From DASZHJ01 sp035263705 (GTDB taxonomy: Bacteria; Pseudomonadota; Alphaproteobacteria; ATCC43930; CGMCC-115725): DNA of 25,065 nucleotides. Positions 13,712-21,960 of this stretch are shown piece after piece (positions within the stretch are counted from its first letter, which is position 1; each line of letters opens with the position of its first letter). A model generated the notes under the pieces. The model saw only the letters and a list, made by a program, of their open reading frames with translations, was not told where the DNA came from and did no database searches. A program made the translations under genes and the position numbers. The stretch lies in assembly GCA_035263705.1 (NCBI GenBank), contig DATFRA010000320.1, positions 1 through 25,065 of the forward strand, written 5' to 3'.

Positions 13712-15691
13712 ATGGCTGACCTCTTCGATTCCGCCGCGCGCAAATCGGGCTCGGGCTACTCCGCCAAGGACATCGAGGTCCTGGAGGGGCTGGAGCCCGT
13801 GCGCCGGCGGCCCGGCATGTACATCGGCGGCACCGACGAGCGCGCGCTCCATCACCTTGTGGCGGAGGTGCTCGACAATGCCATGGACGAGGCGGTGGCA
13901 GGCCACGCGAGCCGCATCGAGGTGGAGTTCCACGCCGACGGCTCCGTCACGGTCAGCGACAACGGCCGCGGCATTCCCGTCGATCCCCATCCGAAATTCC
14001 CGAAGACCTCGGCGCTCCAGGTGATCCTCACCACCTTGCACTCCGGCGGCAAGTTCGGCGGCGACGTCTACAAGACCTCGGGCGGCCTCCACGGCGTCGG
14101 CATCTCCGTGGTGAACGCGCTCTCGGACGTACTCACGGTCGAGGTGGCGCGCGACCGGCACCTCTATGCCCAGGAGTACAGCCGCGGCAAGCCCAAGACC
14201 AAGCTCAAGGACAAGGGCGCGGTCTCCAACCGGCGCGGCACCACCATCCGCTTCCATCCGGACGCACAGATCTTCGGCGAGAGCGTGCGGTTCAAGCCAG
14301 CGCCGGTCTATCGCCTGGCGCGCTCCAAGGCCTACCTCTTCCGCGGCGTCGAGATCCGTTGGGTCTGTGACAAGTCGATCCCGCGACCGGCCGAGGTGCC
14401 GCAGGAGGAGCGGCTGCATTTTCCGGGTGGGCTCGGCGACTTCCTCGCCGCGTCTATCAATGGGCGTGCCACCATCACCGCGAAGCCCTTTCTTGGCGAG
14501 GCGGAGTTCAACGGCGACGGCCGCGTCGAATGGGCGATCACCTGGTGCCCGGAGGAGGACGGATTCTGCCATTCCTATTGCAACACGATCGCCACCGACG
14601 AAGGCGGAACCCACGAGCAGGGCCTGCGTAGCGCCCTCTCGCGCAGCCTGAAGTCCTACGGCGAGCTCGTCGGCAACCGCCGCGCAGCGCAGGTCACCGC
14701 CGAGGATGTGATGGAGAACGCGACGGTGCTGTTGTCCCTCTTCATCCGCGAGCCGCAATTTCAGGGCCAGACCAAGGAGCGCCTTTCCTCGCCCGAGGCG
14801 CTGCGCCTGGTCGACGGCGCGCTCAAAGACCACTTCGACCATTGGCTGACGGCCGATCCCGATGGGGCCCGACAGCTCCTCGATTTCGTCATCGAGCGAG
14901 CGGAGGACCGCCAGCGCAAGCGCCAGCAGAAGGAACTCGAGCGCAAGAGTGCGACGCGCAAGCTGCGGCTCCCGGGTAAGCTCGCGGATTGCAGCCGCGG
15001 CGACGCCCGCGGCACCGAGATCTTCCTGGTCGAGGGCGACAGCGCCGGCGGCTCCGCGAAGCAGGCGCGCGACCGCGAGACCCAGGCGATCCTGCCGCTC
15101 CGCGGCAAGATCCTGAACGTCGCGAGCGCGTCCGCCGACCGTCTCCGCCAGAACCAGGAGCTCTCCGACCTGGTGCTGGCGCTCGGCTGCGGCAGCGGCG
15201 AGCGCTACGACGAGGCGAAGCTCCGCTACGAGCGCGTCGTCATCATGACCGACGCCGACGTCGACGGCGCGCACATCGCCTCGCTGCTGATGACCTTCTT
15301 CTTCCGCGAGATGCCGAAGCTGGTCGAGGCCGGCCGGCTCTTCCTGGCGCTGCCGCCGCTCTACCGCCTGAGCCAGGGCGGCGAGACCGCCTATGCCCGC
15401 GACGACGCGCACAAGGACGAGCTGCTCAAGACCGTGTTCAAACCCGCCAAGGGCAAAGTGGAACTCAGCCGTTTCAAGGGTCTCGGCGAGATGCCGTCGA
15501 AGCAGCTCCGCGACACCACGATGGATCCGAAGCAGCGCACGCTGCTCCGCGTGACGCTCCCCGACCAGAAGGACCGCGGCGACTACAAGAAAACCGTGAA
15601 ACTGGTCGAGAGCCTGATGGGCCGCAAGCCTGAGCTGCGGTTCGACTTCATCCAGAAGAACGCGAAGTTCGTCCGGGATCTGGACGTCTGA
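13712..15691 (+). CDS. parE: DNA topoisomerase IV subunit B
   Basis: ATPase subunit of topoisomerase IV, which decatenates daughter chromosomes with ParC. Full length at 659 residues. The GHKL ATPase domain shows E52 and N56 (EVLDN), D83 (SDNGRGIP) and GGLHGVG (124-130). The transducer follows, then the TOPRIM domain with EGDSAGGS from E441 and DADVDG at 514-519, and the C-terminal FKGLGEMPSKQL. The lack of a GyrB-type extra insert and the N-terminal SAKDIEVLEGLEPVRRRPGMYIGG-like segment support ParE over GyrB. The ATG at 13712 gives the conserved N-terminus; promoter and start are very close. parC is not in the window. It converges with the ceramidase-like gene 15 bases downstream. Confidence 0.93.
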   Translation: MADLFDSAARKSGSGYSAKDIEVLEGLEPVRRRPGMYIGGTDERALHHLVAEVLDNAMDEAVAGHASRIEVEFHADGSVTVSDNGRGIPVDPHPKFPKTSALQVILTTLHSGGKFGGDVYKTSGGLHGVGISVVNALSDVLTVEVARDRHLYAQEYSRGKPKTKLKDKGAVSNRRGTTIRFHPDAQIFGESVRFKPAPVYRLARSKAYLFRGVEIRWVCDKSIPRPAEVPQEERLHFPGGLGDFLAASINGRATITAKPFLGEAEFNGDGRVEWAITWCPEEDGFCHSYCNTIATDEGGTHEQGLRSALSRSLKSYGELVGNRRAAQVTAEDVMENATVLLSLFIREPQFQGQTKERLSSPEALRLVDGALKDHFDHWLTADPDGARQLLDFVIERAEDRQRKRQQKELERKSATRKLRLPGKLADCSRGDARGTEIFLVEGDSAGGSAKQARDRETQAILPLRGKILNVASASADRLRQNQELSDLVLALGCGSGERYDEAKLRYERVVIMTDADVDGAHIASLLMTFFFREMPKLVEAGRLFLALPPLYRLSQGGETAYARDDAHKDELLKTVFKPAKGKVELSRFKGLGEMPSKQLRDTTMDPKQRTLLRVTLPDQKDRGDYKKTVKLVESLMGRKPELRFDFIQKNAKFVRDLDV

Positions 15692-15706
15692 GGCTCACTC
15701 GTGCCC

Positions 15707-16423
15707 TCAGCGAGGCACAAAGACCCGCCCCTGCGGCGCAGCGTGAAGAATCACGAGGCGTATCAGTAGGTAGAGAAGAACCGCGTTGAGGATGTGCCAG
15801 AGGAAATGAGTGCCAAGCGGAAACGCGGAACACACCGACATATCCAGCATCCGGGCTGCGATTGATACAAGGAAAACGCCGGTCGCACCGAGCAGCGACC
15901 TTCTGGCGGCGGACCGGCGCCGTGAGAGGCTCGCGGCGATCGCGATCAGCGTGAGGAGCGCCGGCGCGTAGAGCGCGCCGCCATAGAGGAACTCACCGGG
16001 AACCACTGCTTCCAGAGCGAAGGTCGACCCGAAGAAAAGCATGAGCGCAGCGAGTTTCCGCCACGGCCACCAGCCGAAGAAGCAGGTCAAGGCGGCCCAG
16101 AGAAACAGCAGCATGAATGCGAGGATCGGCAGGACATCGCCCCATTCCGCCCAGCGCGTCGCAACCGTGTGGAAGAGGAAGCTGCCGAGGCCGACGACCG
16201 CCGTGCAGAGGGTCATTGCCCGGGTAAGCCCGGCTGCGCCCGCACCCGGGTAGCGGGACTGGAGCCGCCAGGCAGCCCAGGCGGCGACTAGGAACGCTGC
16301 GTTTGTCGCGGCATTGACGGGCTCCGCGTCGAGCGCCGCGCTGGTGCGCTCGCAGTAATTCTGCACGGCGCGACAGAGATCCGGAGAAATCTCCGCAACC
16401 AGAGACGGGCAAGCCAGCGACAC
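15707..16423 (-). CDS. ceramidase-like (CREST superfamily) membrane protein
   Basis: A 238-residue integral membrane protein with about seven hydrophobic segments. CERTSAALDAEPVNAATNAAF near the N-terminus, GSFLFHT and WGDVLPI in the middle, and a late HFLWHILNA match the bacterial proteins annotated as ceramidase or alkaline ceramidase, where conserved S, H and D residues bind zinc and hydrolyse amides. Actual substrate in bacteria is not established and need not be a ceramide. The start is GTG at 16423, with GGAG about 10 bases before it. It is 27 bases downstream of the LD-carboxypeptidase gene on the same strand, so the two are probably co-transcribed. Confidence 0.75.
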   Translation of the reverse strand: MSLACPSLVAEISPDLCRAVQNYCERTSAALDAEPVNAATNAAFLVAAWAAWRLQSRYPGAGAAGLTRAMTLCTAVVGLGSFLFHTVATRWAEWGDVLPILAFMLLFLWAALTCFFGWWPWRKLAALMLFFGSTFALEAVVPGEFLYGGALYAPALLTLIAIAASLSRRRSAARRSLLGATGVFLVSIAARMLDMSVCSAFPLGTHFLWHILNAVLLYLLIRLVILHAAPQGRVFVPR

Positions 16424-16450
16424 GCGCAGAGGCTCCGATGCTAGCTTCGA

Positions 16451-17299
16451 TCACGCCAGGCGCAGTCGGCCGAACGGCACGACCTTGTTGTCGCTGTCGT
16501 GGCCGATGTCGGCGGCACCCAGATAGGGAATTCCGGAGACCTCGCACCAGTGCCGGACCACGTGCTCCGCGCTTTGGCCGAAATCGGGCTCGTTCGGCGG
16601 GATGGCGCTGCAGCGGCCAAGCCGGATGCCGGCGACGCGGCGCATGGCCGGGTTGGCGGTGATGTGCCAGAGCGCTCGGTCGATCCGGTACATTTGCTCG
16701 GAAACCTCCTCGAGCATCAGCACGTGGCCGCTGAGGTCCGGCTGCCACGGCGTGCCGATGAGGTGGCTCAGCACCGTAATGTTGAAGGCGGCAGTCAGGC
16801 CGGACGCCGAGACAGTCGGTTCCAGGGCGATCGCCGACCGATCGGCCAGGTAAGCGAGAGCGCGGGTCACCGCGGCCTCGCCGCCTTCGCGCCGGAGATC
16901 CGCAGGCACCGGGCCATGGGCCAGTCCGGTGAACCCGCGCGTGTAGAGTGCCGCCAGGAGCGCGCCGGCATCGCTGTAGCCGAGATAGGTCTTGCGCTCG
17001 GCGGCGGGGGTCAATCCCGCAAGCACGCGCTCGGTGAGCCTCCCGGAGCCATAGCCGCCGCGCGCGAACCAGAGCGCATCGATGGTCGGGTCGTTCGCCA
17101 CATCGAGAAAGGCCCGGGCCCGGGTCTCGTCGTCGCCCGCGAAATGGCCGGACGACAGGAAGCATTGCGGATGGAATTGCAACTCCGGCGCGCGATCGGG
17201 ATAGAGCATGCGCGCGAGGGCGATCGCCTTCTCGGCGATGGCGGGCTCGAGTCGCGAGGCGGGGGCGACGATCCCGATCCTGATTCCGCCCCCACGCAT
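16451..17299 (-). CDS. ldcA: LD-carboxypeptidase (peptidase S66)
   Basis: A 282-residue serine peptidase that removes the terminal D-alanine from murein tetrapeptides, a step in peptidoglycan recycling in the cytoplasm. The N-terminal IRIGIVAPAS, the ARGGYGSGRL strand, the nucleophile S109 in YLGYSDAG, the acidic residue in LMLEEVSE (197-198) and H267 in DIGHDSD match the S66 Ser-Glu-His triad in order. No signal peptide is seen, fitting a cytoplasmic recycling enzyme. ATG 17299 follows AAGGAAA. It is divergent from a Mur ligase gene with 47 bases between starts; that partner could use its tripeptide product. Microcin-immunity proteins (MccF) share the fold, but the context favours LdcA. Confidence 0.85.
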   Translation of the reverse strand: MRGGGIRIGIVAPASRLEPAIAEKAIALARMLYPDRAPELQFHPQCFLSSGHFAGDDETRARAFLDVANDPTIDALWFARGGYGSGRLTERVLAGLTPAAERKTYLGYSDAGALLAALYTRGFTGLAHGPVPADLRREGGEAAVTRALAYLADRSAIALEPTVSASGLTAAFNITVLSHLIGTPWQPDLSGHVLMLEEVSEQMYRIDRALWHITANPAMRRVAGIRLGRCSAIPPNEPDFGQSAEHVVRHWCEVSGIPYLGAADIGHDSDNKVVPFGRLRLA

Positions 17300-17346
17300 C
17301 CTCGATTTCCTTGTCGCGCCGACCCCGGCGATTGTACCGTTCCCGC

Positions 17347-18783
17347 ATGGGGCGGAGCACGGCTTATTTCTTCTGCGGCATCGGCGGGAGCGGCATGCTG
17401 CCGCTGGCGCTCATCCTCCAGGCCAAGGGACACGCGGTCTCCGGCTCCGATCGAGCGCTCGATCAGGGCCGCACGGCCCAGAAATTCGATTTTCTGCGGG
17501 CGCGCGGCATGCCGCTCTTTCCGCAGGATGGTACCGGGATCACCGGTCCGGATCAGACCGTGGTGACGTCTGCGGCGATCGAGGACACCGTGCCCGACGT
17601 GCAGGTCGCGCGCCGCCTCGGCGCACCCATCATCAGCCGCGCGGAGCTGCTGGCGCAGATCTTCAATGCGGCGCCGCTCGGCATCGGCATCGCCGGCACC
17701 TCCGGAAAATCCACCACCACTGGGATGCTCGGCTGGATCCTGCATCGGACGGGACGGCGGCCCACCATCATGAACGGCGCGGTGATGAAGAACTTCATCA
17801 CGCCCGAGGTCCCGTTCGCGAGCGCCGTTGTGGGCGGCGGCGAGGTATTCGTGAGCGAGGTCGACGAGAGCGACGGCTCGATCGCCCACTACAGTCCGCG
17901 CGTCGGCGTGCTCAACAACATCTCGATCGACCACAAATCGCTGCCGGAGTTGCGTGCGCTCTTCCGCGATTTCGTCGGCAAGTCGGAGATCGCGGTTATC
18001 AACCGCGACAACGATGAAGCCGCCGCCCTCGCCGCGCCATCACCGGCGAAGCGGATCGTCACCTACAGCCTCGGGGACGTCGACGCCGATCTCGTCGGCG
18101 GCGATGTCGCCCCCGCTCCCGACGGCATCGCCTTTCGCGTCATCGCCCGCGATGCCGGCCGCGCGATACCGGCGGAGCTCCGGGTGCCCGGACGACACAA
18201 CGTCGCCAACGCGCTGGCGGCTCTCGCCGCCGCGCGCGCGGCTGGCGTCACGCTACCGGATGCGGTGGAGGCATTGGGTGATTTCGCGGGCATCCGGCGG
18301 CGTCTCGAGGTGGTCGGCACTGCCAATGGCATCACGGTGATCGACGATTTCGCCCACAATCCCGACAAGATCGCGGCGACCCTTGCCACGCTGCATGATT
18401 TTCCGGGTCGCCTGCTGCTGCTGTTCCAGCCGCACGGCTACGGACCGCTCAGGCAGATGAAGGACGCGTTCGTCGACGTCTTCGCGTCAGACCTTCATGC
18501 GGGCGACGTTCTCGTCATGCCCGATCCCGTCTACTTCGGTGGCACCACCGACCGGAGCGTGAGCAGCGCCGACGTGATTTCCGCCGTTCAAGGGCGCGGC
18601 CGCGACGCATATTTCTTCAGGGATCGGCCCGCCTGCGGCGACAAACTGGTGGAACTCGGCCGGCCGCGGGACCGGATCGTGGTGATGGGCGCCCGCGACG
18701 ATACCCTCGCGCAGTTCGCACTGGGCCTGCTCGCACGGCTGCAGTCGACGCCGCAAGCCGCTCAACCGCTGACAGCCACGTAA
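17347..18783 (+). CDS. Mur ligase family protein (MurC/Mpl-like)
   Basis: A 478-residue ATP-dependent ligase. The N-terminal Rossmann part binding UDP-MurNAc has FFCGIGGSGM and SGSDR. The central ATPase domain has the P-loop GTSGKST at 117-123, with VDESDGS and LNNISIDH. The C-terminal domain has RRRLEVVG and IDDFAHNPDKIAATL. It resembles MurC and Mpl. Because it is not in a division/cell wall cluster and faces an LD-carboxypeptidase gene, Mpl-type tripeptide ligation to UDP-MurNAc is my preferred reading, inferred from context. The P-loop has Ser where MurC and Mpl usually have His, and DFAHNP where MurC has DYGHHP. ATG 17347 gives the family start; a TTG at 17311 is possible. Its 3' end overlaps a convergent small gene. 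Confidence 0.78.
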   Translation: MGRSTAYFFCGIGGSGMLPLALILQAKGHAVSGSDRALDQGRTAQKFDFLRARGMPLFPQDGTGITGPDQTVVTSAAIEDTVPDVQVARRLGAPIISRAELLAQIFNAAPLGIGIAGTSGKSTTTGMLGWILHRTGRRPTIMNGAVMKNFITPEVPFASAVVGGGEVFVSEVDESDGSIAHYSPRVGVLNNISIDHKSLPELRALFRDFVGKSEIAVINRDNDEAAALAAPSPAKRIVTYSLGDVDADLVGGDVAPAPDGIAFRVIARDAGRAIPAELRVPGRHNVANALAALAAARAAGVTLPDAVEALGDFAGIRRRLEVVGTANGITVIDDFAHNPDKIAATLATLHDFPGRLLLLFQPHGYGPLRQMKDAFVDVFASDLHAGDVLVMPDPVYFGGTTDRSVSSADVISAVQGRGRDAYFFRDRPACGDKLVELGRPRDRIVVMGARDDTLAQFALGLLARLQSTPQAAQPLTAT

Positions 18784-18974
18784 CCCGCTGTAGCGTCCGC
18801 TAGGGCGTGACCCCTATGGCTATTCTTGGGGGCCTCGCCTTCTATCAAATATGCACGTTGCTCGAGCTCACAGGCATAGGCGAGCAGCGCCGAAGCCACT
18901 GAGTCGTCGATGGTCTGGCGCGCGAGGCGGATGCACCGCTCGGCCTCCTCGCGCATGTCGTCTGGCGTCTTCAT
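18762..18974 (-). CDS. small conserved-looking helical protein, unknown function
   Basis: A 70-residue protein. Residues 1-48 (MKTPDDMREEAERCIRLAR, then DDSVASALLAYACELEQRA) form an amphipathic helical pair of a kind common in small Bradyrhizobium/Hyphomicrobiales proteins of unknown role. The last 20 residues look unstructured. The ATG at 18974 has GGGAG eight bases before it; an upstream start at 19046 adds an unconvincing extension. It converges with the Mur ligase gene and overlaps its end by 22 bases. Confidence 0.6.
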   Translation of the reverse strand: MKTPDDMREEAERCIRLARQTIDDSVASALLAYACELEQRAYLIEGEAPKNSHRGHALADATAGYVAVSG

Positions 18975-19100
18975 GGCGGGCTCCCACAAGCCGTTGGTTA
19001 ATTCAATGTATGCCGCGGGCCGAGAGTCTGCGTTGACCTGGGTCAATCCCTGCGTTTACAACGCTTGCTGGCGCCGGGCAGCGCGGGACGCTGGAGCACG

Positions 19101-19304
19101 ATGCAGGTCAAGAAGGTTTATGTGAACGACGTGCTCATCGGCCAGGCCTCGACCTGGACCGAGGTCTACCGTCTCTTGGGCGTCCAGGGCGTCCACTTCA
19201 TGGGCAAGCCCGGTGCGGCGGAGGGGCCCGGCGCGTTCTATCTCAGTGGAGTCGTGTCGCGATCGCGGGAGAAGCGGCTGCGATCGGTTGACGAGACCGC
19301 CTAG
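19101..19304 (+). CDS. small protein of unknown function
   Basis: A 67-residue protein that I do not recognise. It begins with a beta-like segment (MQVKKVYVNDVLIGQASTW), then a short helix (TEVYRLL) and a basic C-terminus (SRSREKRLR). GGAG (19093-19096) lies just before the ATG. Its stop shares the palindrome CTAG with the stop of the convergent permease gene. No partner is evident. Confidence 0.5.
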   Translation: MQVKKVYVNDVLIGQASTWTEVYRLLGVQGVHFMGKPGAAEGPGAFYLSGVVSRSREKRLRSVDETA

Positions 19305-20230
19305 TCGGGAATCGATGCCGCGAGCGCGCGGCGTCGCCCCCGGAGCGTCCAGAATTCCGCGCCAGTGACAATCGCGCCGCTCGCGAGAATGAGCCCGGCG
19401 CCGCCGAAGACGGCGATATCAGGCACGTCGCCCCAGATCGCGAGCCCCAGCAGGAACGCCCAGACCAGCGAGGAGAAGCTGATCGGCGCCACCACGCTCG
19501 CGGGCGCGAGCCGGATCGCCTCGGTCGACATGAACTGGCCGCCCATGCCGAAGCATCCCACGAGCAGCATCAAGGCCAGCTGCGGCCAAGTCGGTGGCTG
19601 CCAGAGCCACGGCATCAGCGCGCCGCAGAGCACGAGGATCGTGATGTTGGAGACGAACATCACTACCGGCGTCGAGGCGGCCGCCACGACCTGACGGATC
19701 AGGATCGAGGTGTAGGCCCAGAGTGCCGACGCCGCGAGCGCCAGCAGGATCGGCACCGGCTGGTTCAAGTGCGTCGGCTGCACCGCCACGATGACCCCGG
19801 CGAAGCCGATACCGACGCTGAGCCAGCGCGACCACGTCACGTGCTCCTTCAGAATGATCGGCGCCAGGGCCGCCACCAGCAGCGGCGACGAGAAATAGAT
19901 CGTGACGAGCTCCGCAAGCTGCAGATAGCGCGCGGCCGTGTAGTAGAACGCCCAGGCGATCACGATGACGACCGAGCGCACCAGCAGCCGGAACCGCATG
20001 GGAGAGACCAGCGCGCGGGGTGCCACGCCGGGACCGAAAAGCACGAGGCAGCACGGCACCACTACCACGCTCCGCATGAACAGGATCTGCGGCGAGGTGA
20101 AGCCGGAGGCCAGCCACTTGATCGTGGCGTCCTGCAGCGAGAACAGGAAATAGCCCACCACGGAGAACCCGATGCCGCGGAGGACCAGGGCGCCGCCGCG
20201 GGATTGCGGGCTCGCCGCCGAGCCGCTCAC
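19301..20230 (-). CDS. EamA/DMT family permease
   Basis: A 309-residue inner-membrane protein with about ten hydrophobic segments arranged as two EamA repeats (first from VVGYFLFSLQDATIKWL, second from LLALAASALWAYTSILIRQV). The PIILKEHVTWSRW loop after the first repeat is typical. DMT permeases move small metabolites in either direction; the substrate is not readable. The start is a GTG whose last bases overlap the TGA stop of the binding-protein gene (GTGA), so the two are translationally coupled. A plausible role is export or uptake linked to the amide/peptide metabolism suggested by the neighbours. Confidence 0.82.
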   Translation of the reverse strand: MSGSAASPQSRGGALVLRGIGFSVVGYFLFSLQDATIKWLASGFTSPQILFMRSVVVVPCCLVLFGPGVAPRALVSPMRFRLLVRSVVIVIAWAFYYTAARYLQLAELVTIYFSSPLLVAALAPIILKEHVTWSRWLSVGIGFAGVIVAVQPTHLNQPVPILLALAASALWAYTSILIRQVVAAASTPVVMFVSNITILVLCGALMPWLWQPPTWPQLALMLLVGCFGMGGQFMSTEAIRLAPASVVAPISFSSLVWAFLLGLAIWGDVPDIAVFGGAGLILASGAIVTGAEFWTLRGRRRALAASIPD

Positions 20231-21804
20231 CCCCGCTTGACGTTCCAGAACAACGGATTGCCCGGGATGATCCCGCTGAGCGTCGCCTGATAGGCGGTCG
20301 GCGTGAAGTACTGGCCCAGCGGGATGTAAGGCACGTCCTGGAAGGCCTGCAGCTGAATCTCCGCGGCGATCTTCTGTTGCGCCGCGAGGTCAGGTGCCTG
20401 AAGCCACCGCGCGCGCAACTCCTCGAGCTTGGGGGCGGTCGGCCAACCCACGGTCGCGTCCTTGCCATTGCCGCGCAGGAACACGTGGCCGACGGGGTTC
20501 ATGTGGTCGATGCCGCTCCAGGAGGTGTGATAGATGCTCCACCCGTTCTGATCCACCGGCTCCTTCTTGGCGCGCCGCTGCACCAGCGTCGCCCAATCCA
20601 TCGCCTGATATTCGACGTTCATGCCGAGCTGCTTCAACATGTCGTTGGTGATGTCGGCGAGCGCCTTGGCGCTCGCGATGTCGGTGGGCGCGAGGATAAC
20701 GATCTTCTCGCCCTTGTAGCCCGCGCTCGCGATGGCGCGCTTCACCCCTTCGAGGTCGCGCAGGCTCGCGAGCGCCTCCATGCCGGCGTCGCTCGCCATG
20801 GGCGTACCCGGCGTGAAGTAGCCGCACCGATCCTTCCAGAGCTTCGTGTCGGTGCCGACCATGCCGATCATGTAATCGGACTGGTTGACCGCGCCCAGCA
20901 TGGCGCGCCGCAGCGCCACGTTGTCGAAGGGCGGATTGAGCTGATTGAACCGCATGGTCGCGATGAAGCCGACGGGATCGATATTCGCGACCTTGAGGGT
21001 CTGGGTCTTCTGCAGGATCGGCAGCAGGTCGGCATTGGGCACCAGCCACCAGTCCACCTCGCCCTTCTGAAGCGCCGCCGCCACGGTGCCGCCGTCGGGA
21101 ATGATGCGCCACTCGATGCGGTCGAAATTGGCGATCTTGGGGCCCGCGGTGCCGCTGGGCGTGCCCTCGGCGCGTGGCACGTAATCGGCGAAGCGCTCCC
21201 ACACCACGCGCGAGCCCGGCACGCGCTCGTCGGGCTTGTAGCGGAAGGGGCCGCTGCCGATCATCTCGGTGACCTGAGCGTTGGGATCGGTCGACGCGAG
21301 CCGCTCCGGCATGATCGCGCAGACGTTGGGTGGCGTCTTGCCGAGCGCTGCCGGCAGCAGCGGGAACGCGTGCTTCATGCGGAACACGATGGTCCTGTCA
21401 TCGGGCGCGGTGAGCTCGTCGGTCGCCGCCATCAGCGCCTGCCCGTAGGAATCGCGGGCGCCCCAGCGCTTCACGCTCGCCACGCAGTCGCGGGCAAGTA
21501 CTGGCGTACCGTCGTGGAACTTGAGGCCGGACCGCAGAGTAAGGGTCCAGCGCTTGCCGTCCTCTTCGGCGTCGAACGTCTCGACCATCTGCGGCTGCGC
21601 CTTGTAGCCACCGTCGATGCCGAAGAGGGTATCGAAGACCATGAAAGCGTGATCGCGCGTCTGGTAGGTGGTGGTCCAGATCGGATCCAGGACCGAGAGG
21701 TCCGCCTGCGGCACGAAGGTGAGCACGCGCTGTGACTGTGCCCGTACGATCGCCGGCATCGCCACGCTCGCTGCCGATGCCAACAGAAACTGCCGTCGGT
21801 TCAT
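20227..21804 (-). CDS. ABC transporter solute-binding protein, family 5 (peptide/opine type)
   Basis: A 525-residue exported binding protein. The first 22 residues are a signal with a twin-arginine pattern (NRRQFLLASAAS) and cleavage near IVRA-QS, pointing to Tat export. The mature part has the SBP_bac_5 landmarks LDPIWTTTYQT, GLKFHDGTPV and later NPPFDNVALRRAM. Family members bind peptides, opines, nickel or glutathione; the ligand is unknown. AGGAGG is placed well before the ATG. It heads an operon with the EamA gene and is divergent from an acetamidase/formamidase gene. The usual permease and ATPase genes are not in the window. Confidence 0.9.
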   Translation of the reverse strand: MNRRQFLLASAASVAMPAIVRAQSQRVLTFVPQADLSVLDPIWTTTYQTRDHAFMVFDTLFGIDGGYKAQPQMVETFDAEEDGKRWTLTLRSGLKFHDGTPVLARDCVASVKRWGARDSYGQALMAATDELTAPDDRTIVFRMKHAFPLLPAALGKTPPNVCAIMPERLASTDPNAQVTEMIGSGPFRYKPDERVPGSRVVWERFADYVPRAEGTPSGTAGPKIANFDRIEWRIIPDGGTVAAALQKGEVDWWLVPNADLLPILQKTQTLKVANIDPVGFIATMRFNQLNPPFDNVALRRAMLGAVNQSDYMIGMVGTDTKLWKDRCGYFTPGTPMASDAGMEALASLRDLEGVKRAIASAGYKGEKIVILAPTDIASAKALADITNDMLKQLGMNVEYQAMDWATLVQRRAKKEPVDQNGWSIYHTSWSGIDHMNPVGHVFLRGNGKDATVGWPTAPKLEELRARWLQAPDLAAQQKIAAEIQLQAFQDVPYIPLGQYFTPTAYQATLSGIIPGNPLFWNVKRG

Positions 21805-21960
21805 GGAATGGCCTCCTCTTTACTCGGCGCATCTTACCGGATGGGCGCCCCGAGAAAAGCGATCGATCGGCACCATGCCCCGCGTCGGAAAGATATGCAC
21901 CGTCGTTGCAACTCGCGCGGGCCCGCAGCACCATCGAGAATTCGCCCCCAGGAGGTCGCT
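21805..21960. other. divergent promoter region, binding protein versus amidase
   Basis: A 156-base gap between two divergent starts. It must hold promoters for both directions. I see the two strong ribosome sites (AGGAGG on each strand) but no clear -35/-10 pair or operator palindrome. Confidence 0.45.

Noticed and set aside
16451..17299. LD-carboxypeptidase as a microcin C immunity protein (MccF)
   Set aside because: Same S66 fold, but no microcin biosynthesis genes nearby and the Mur ligase partner fits recycling better.
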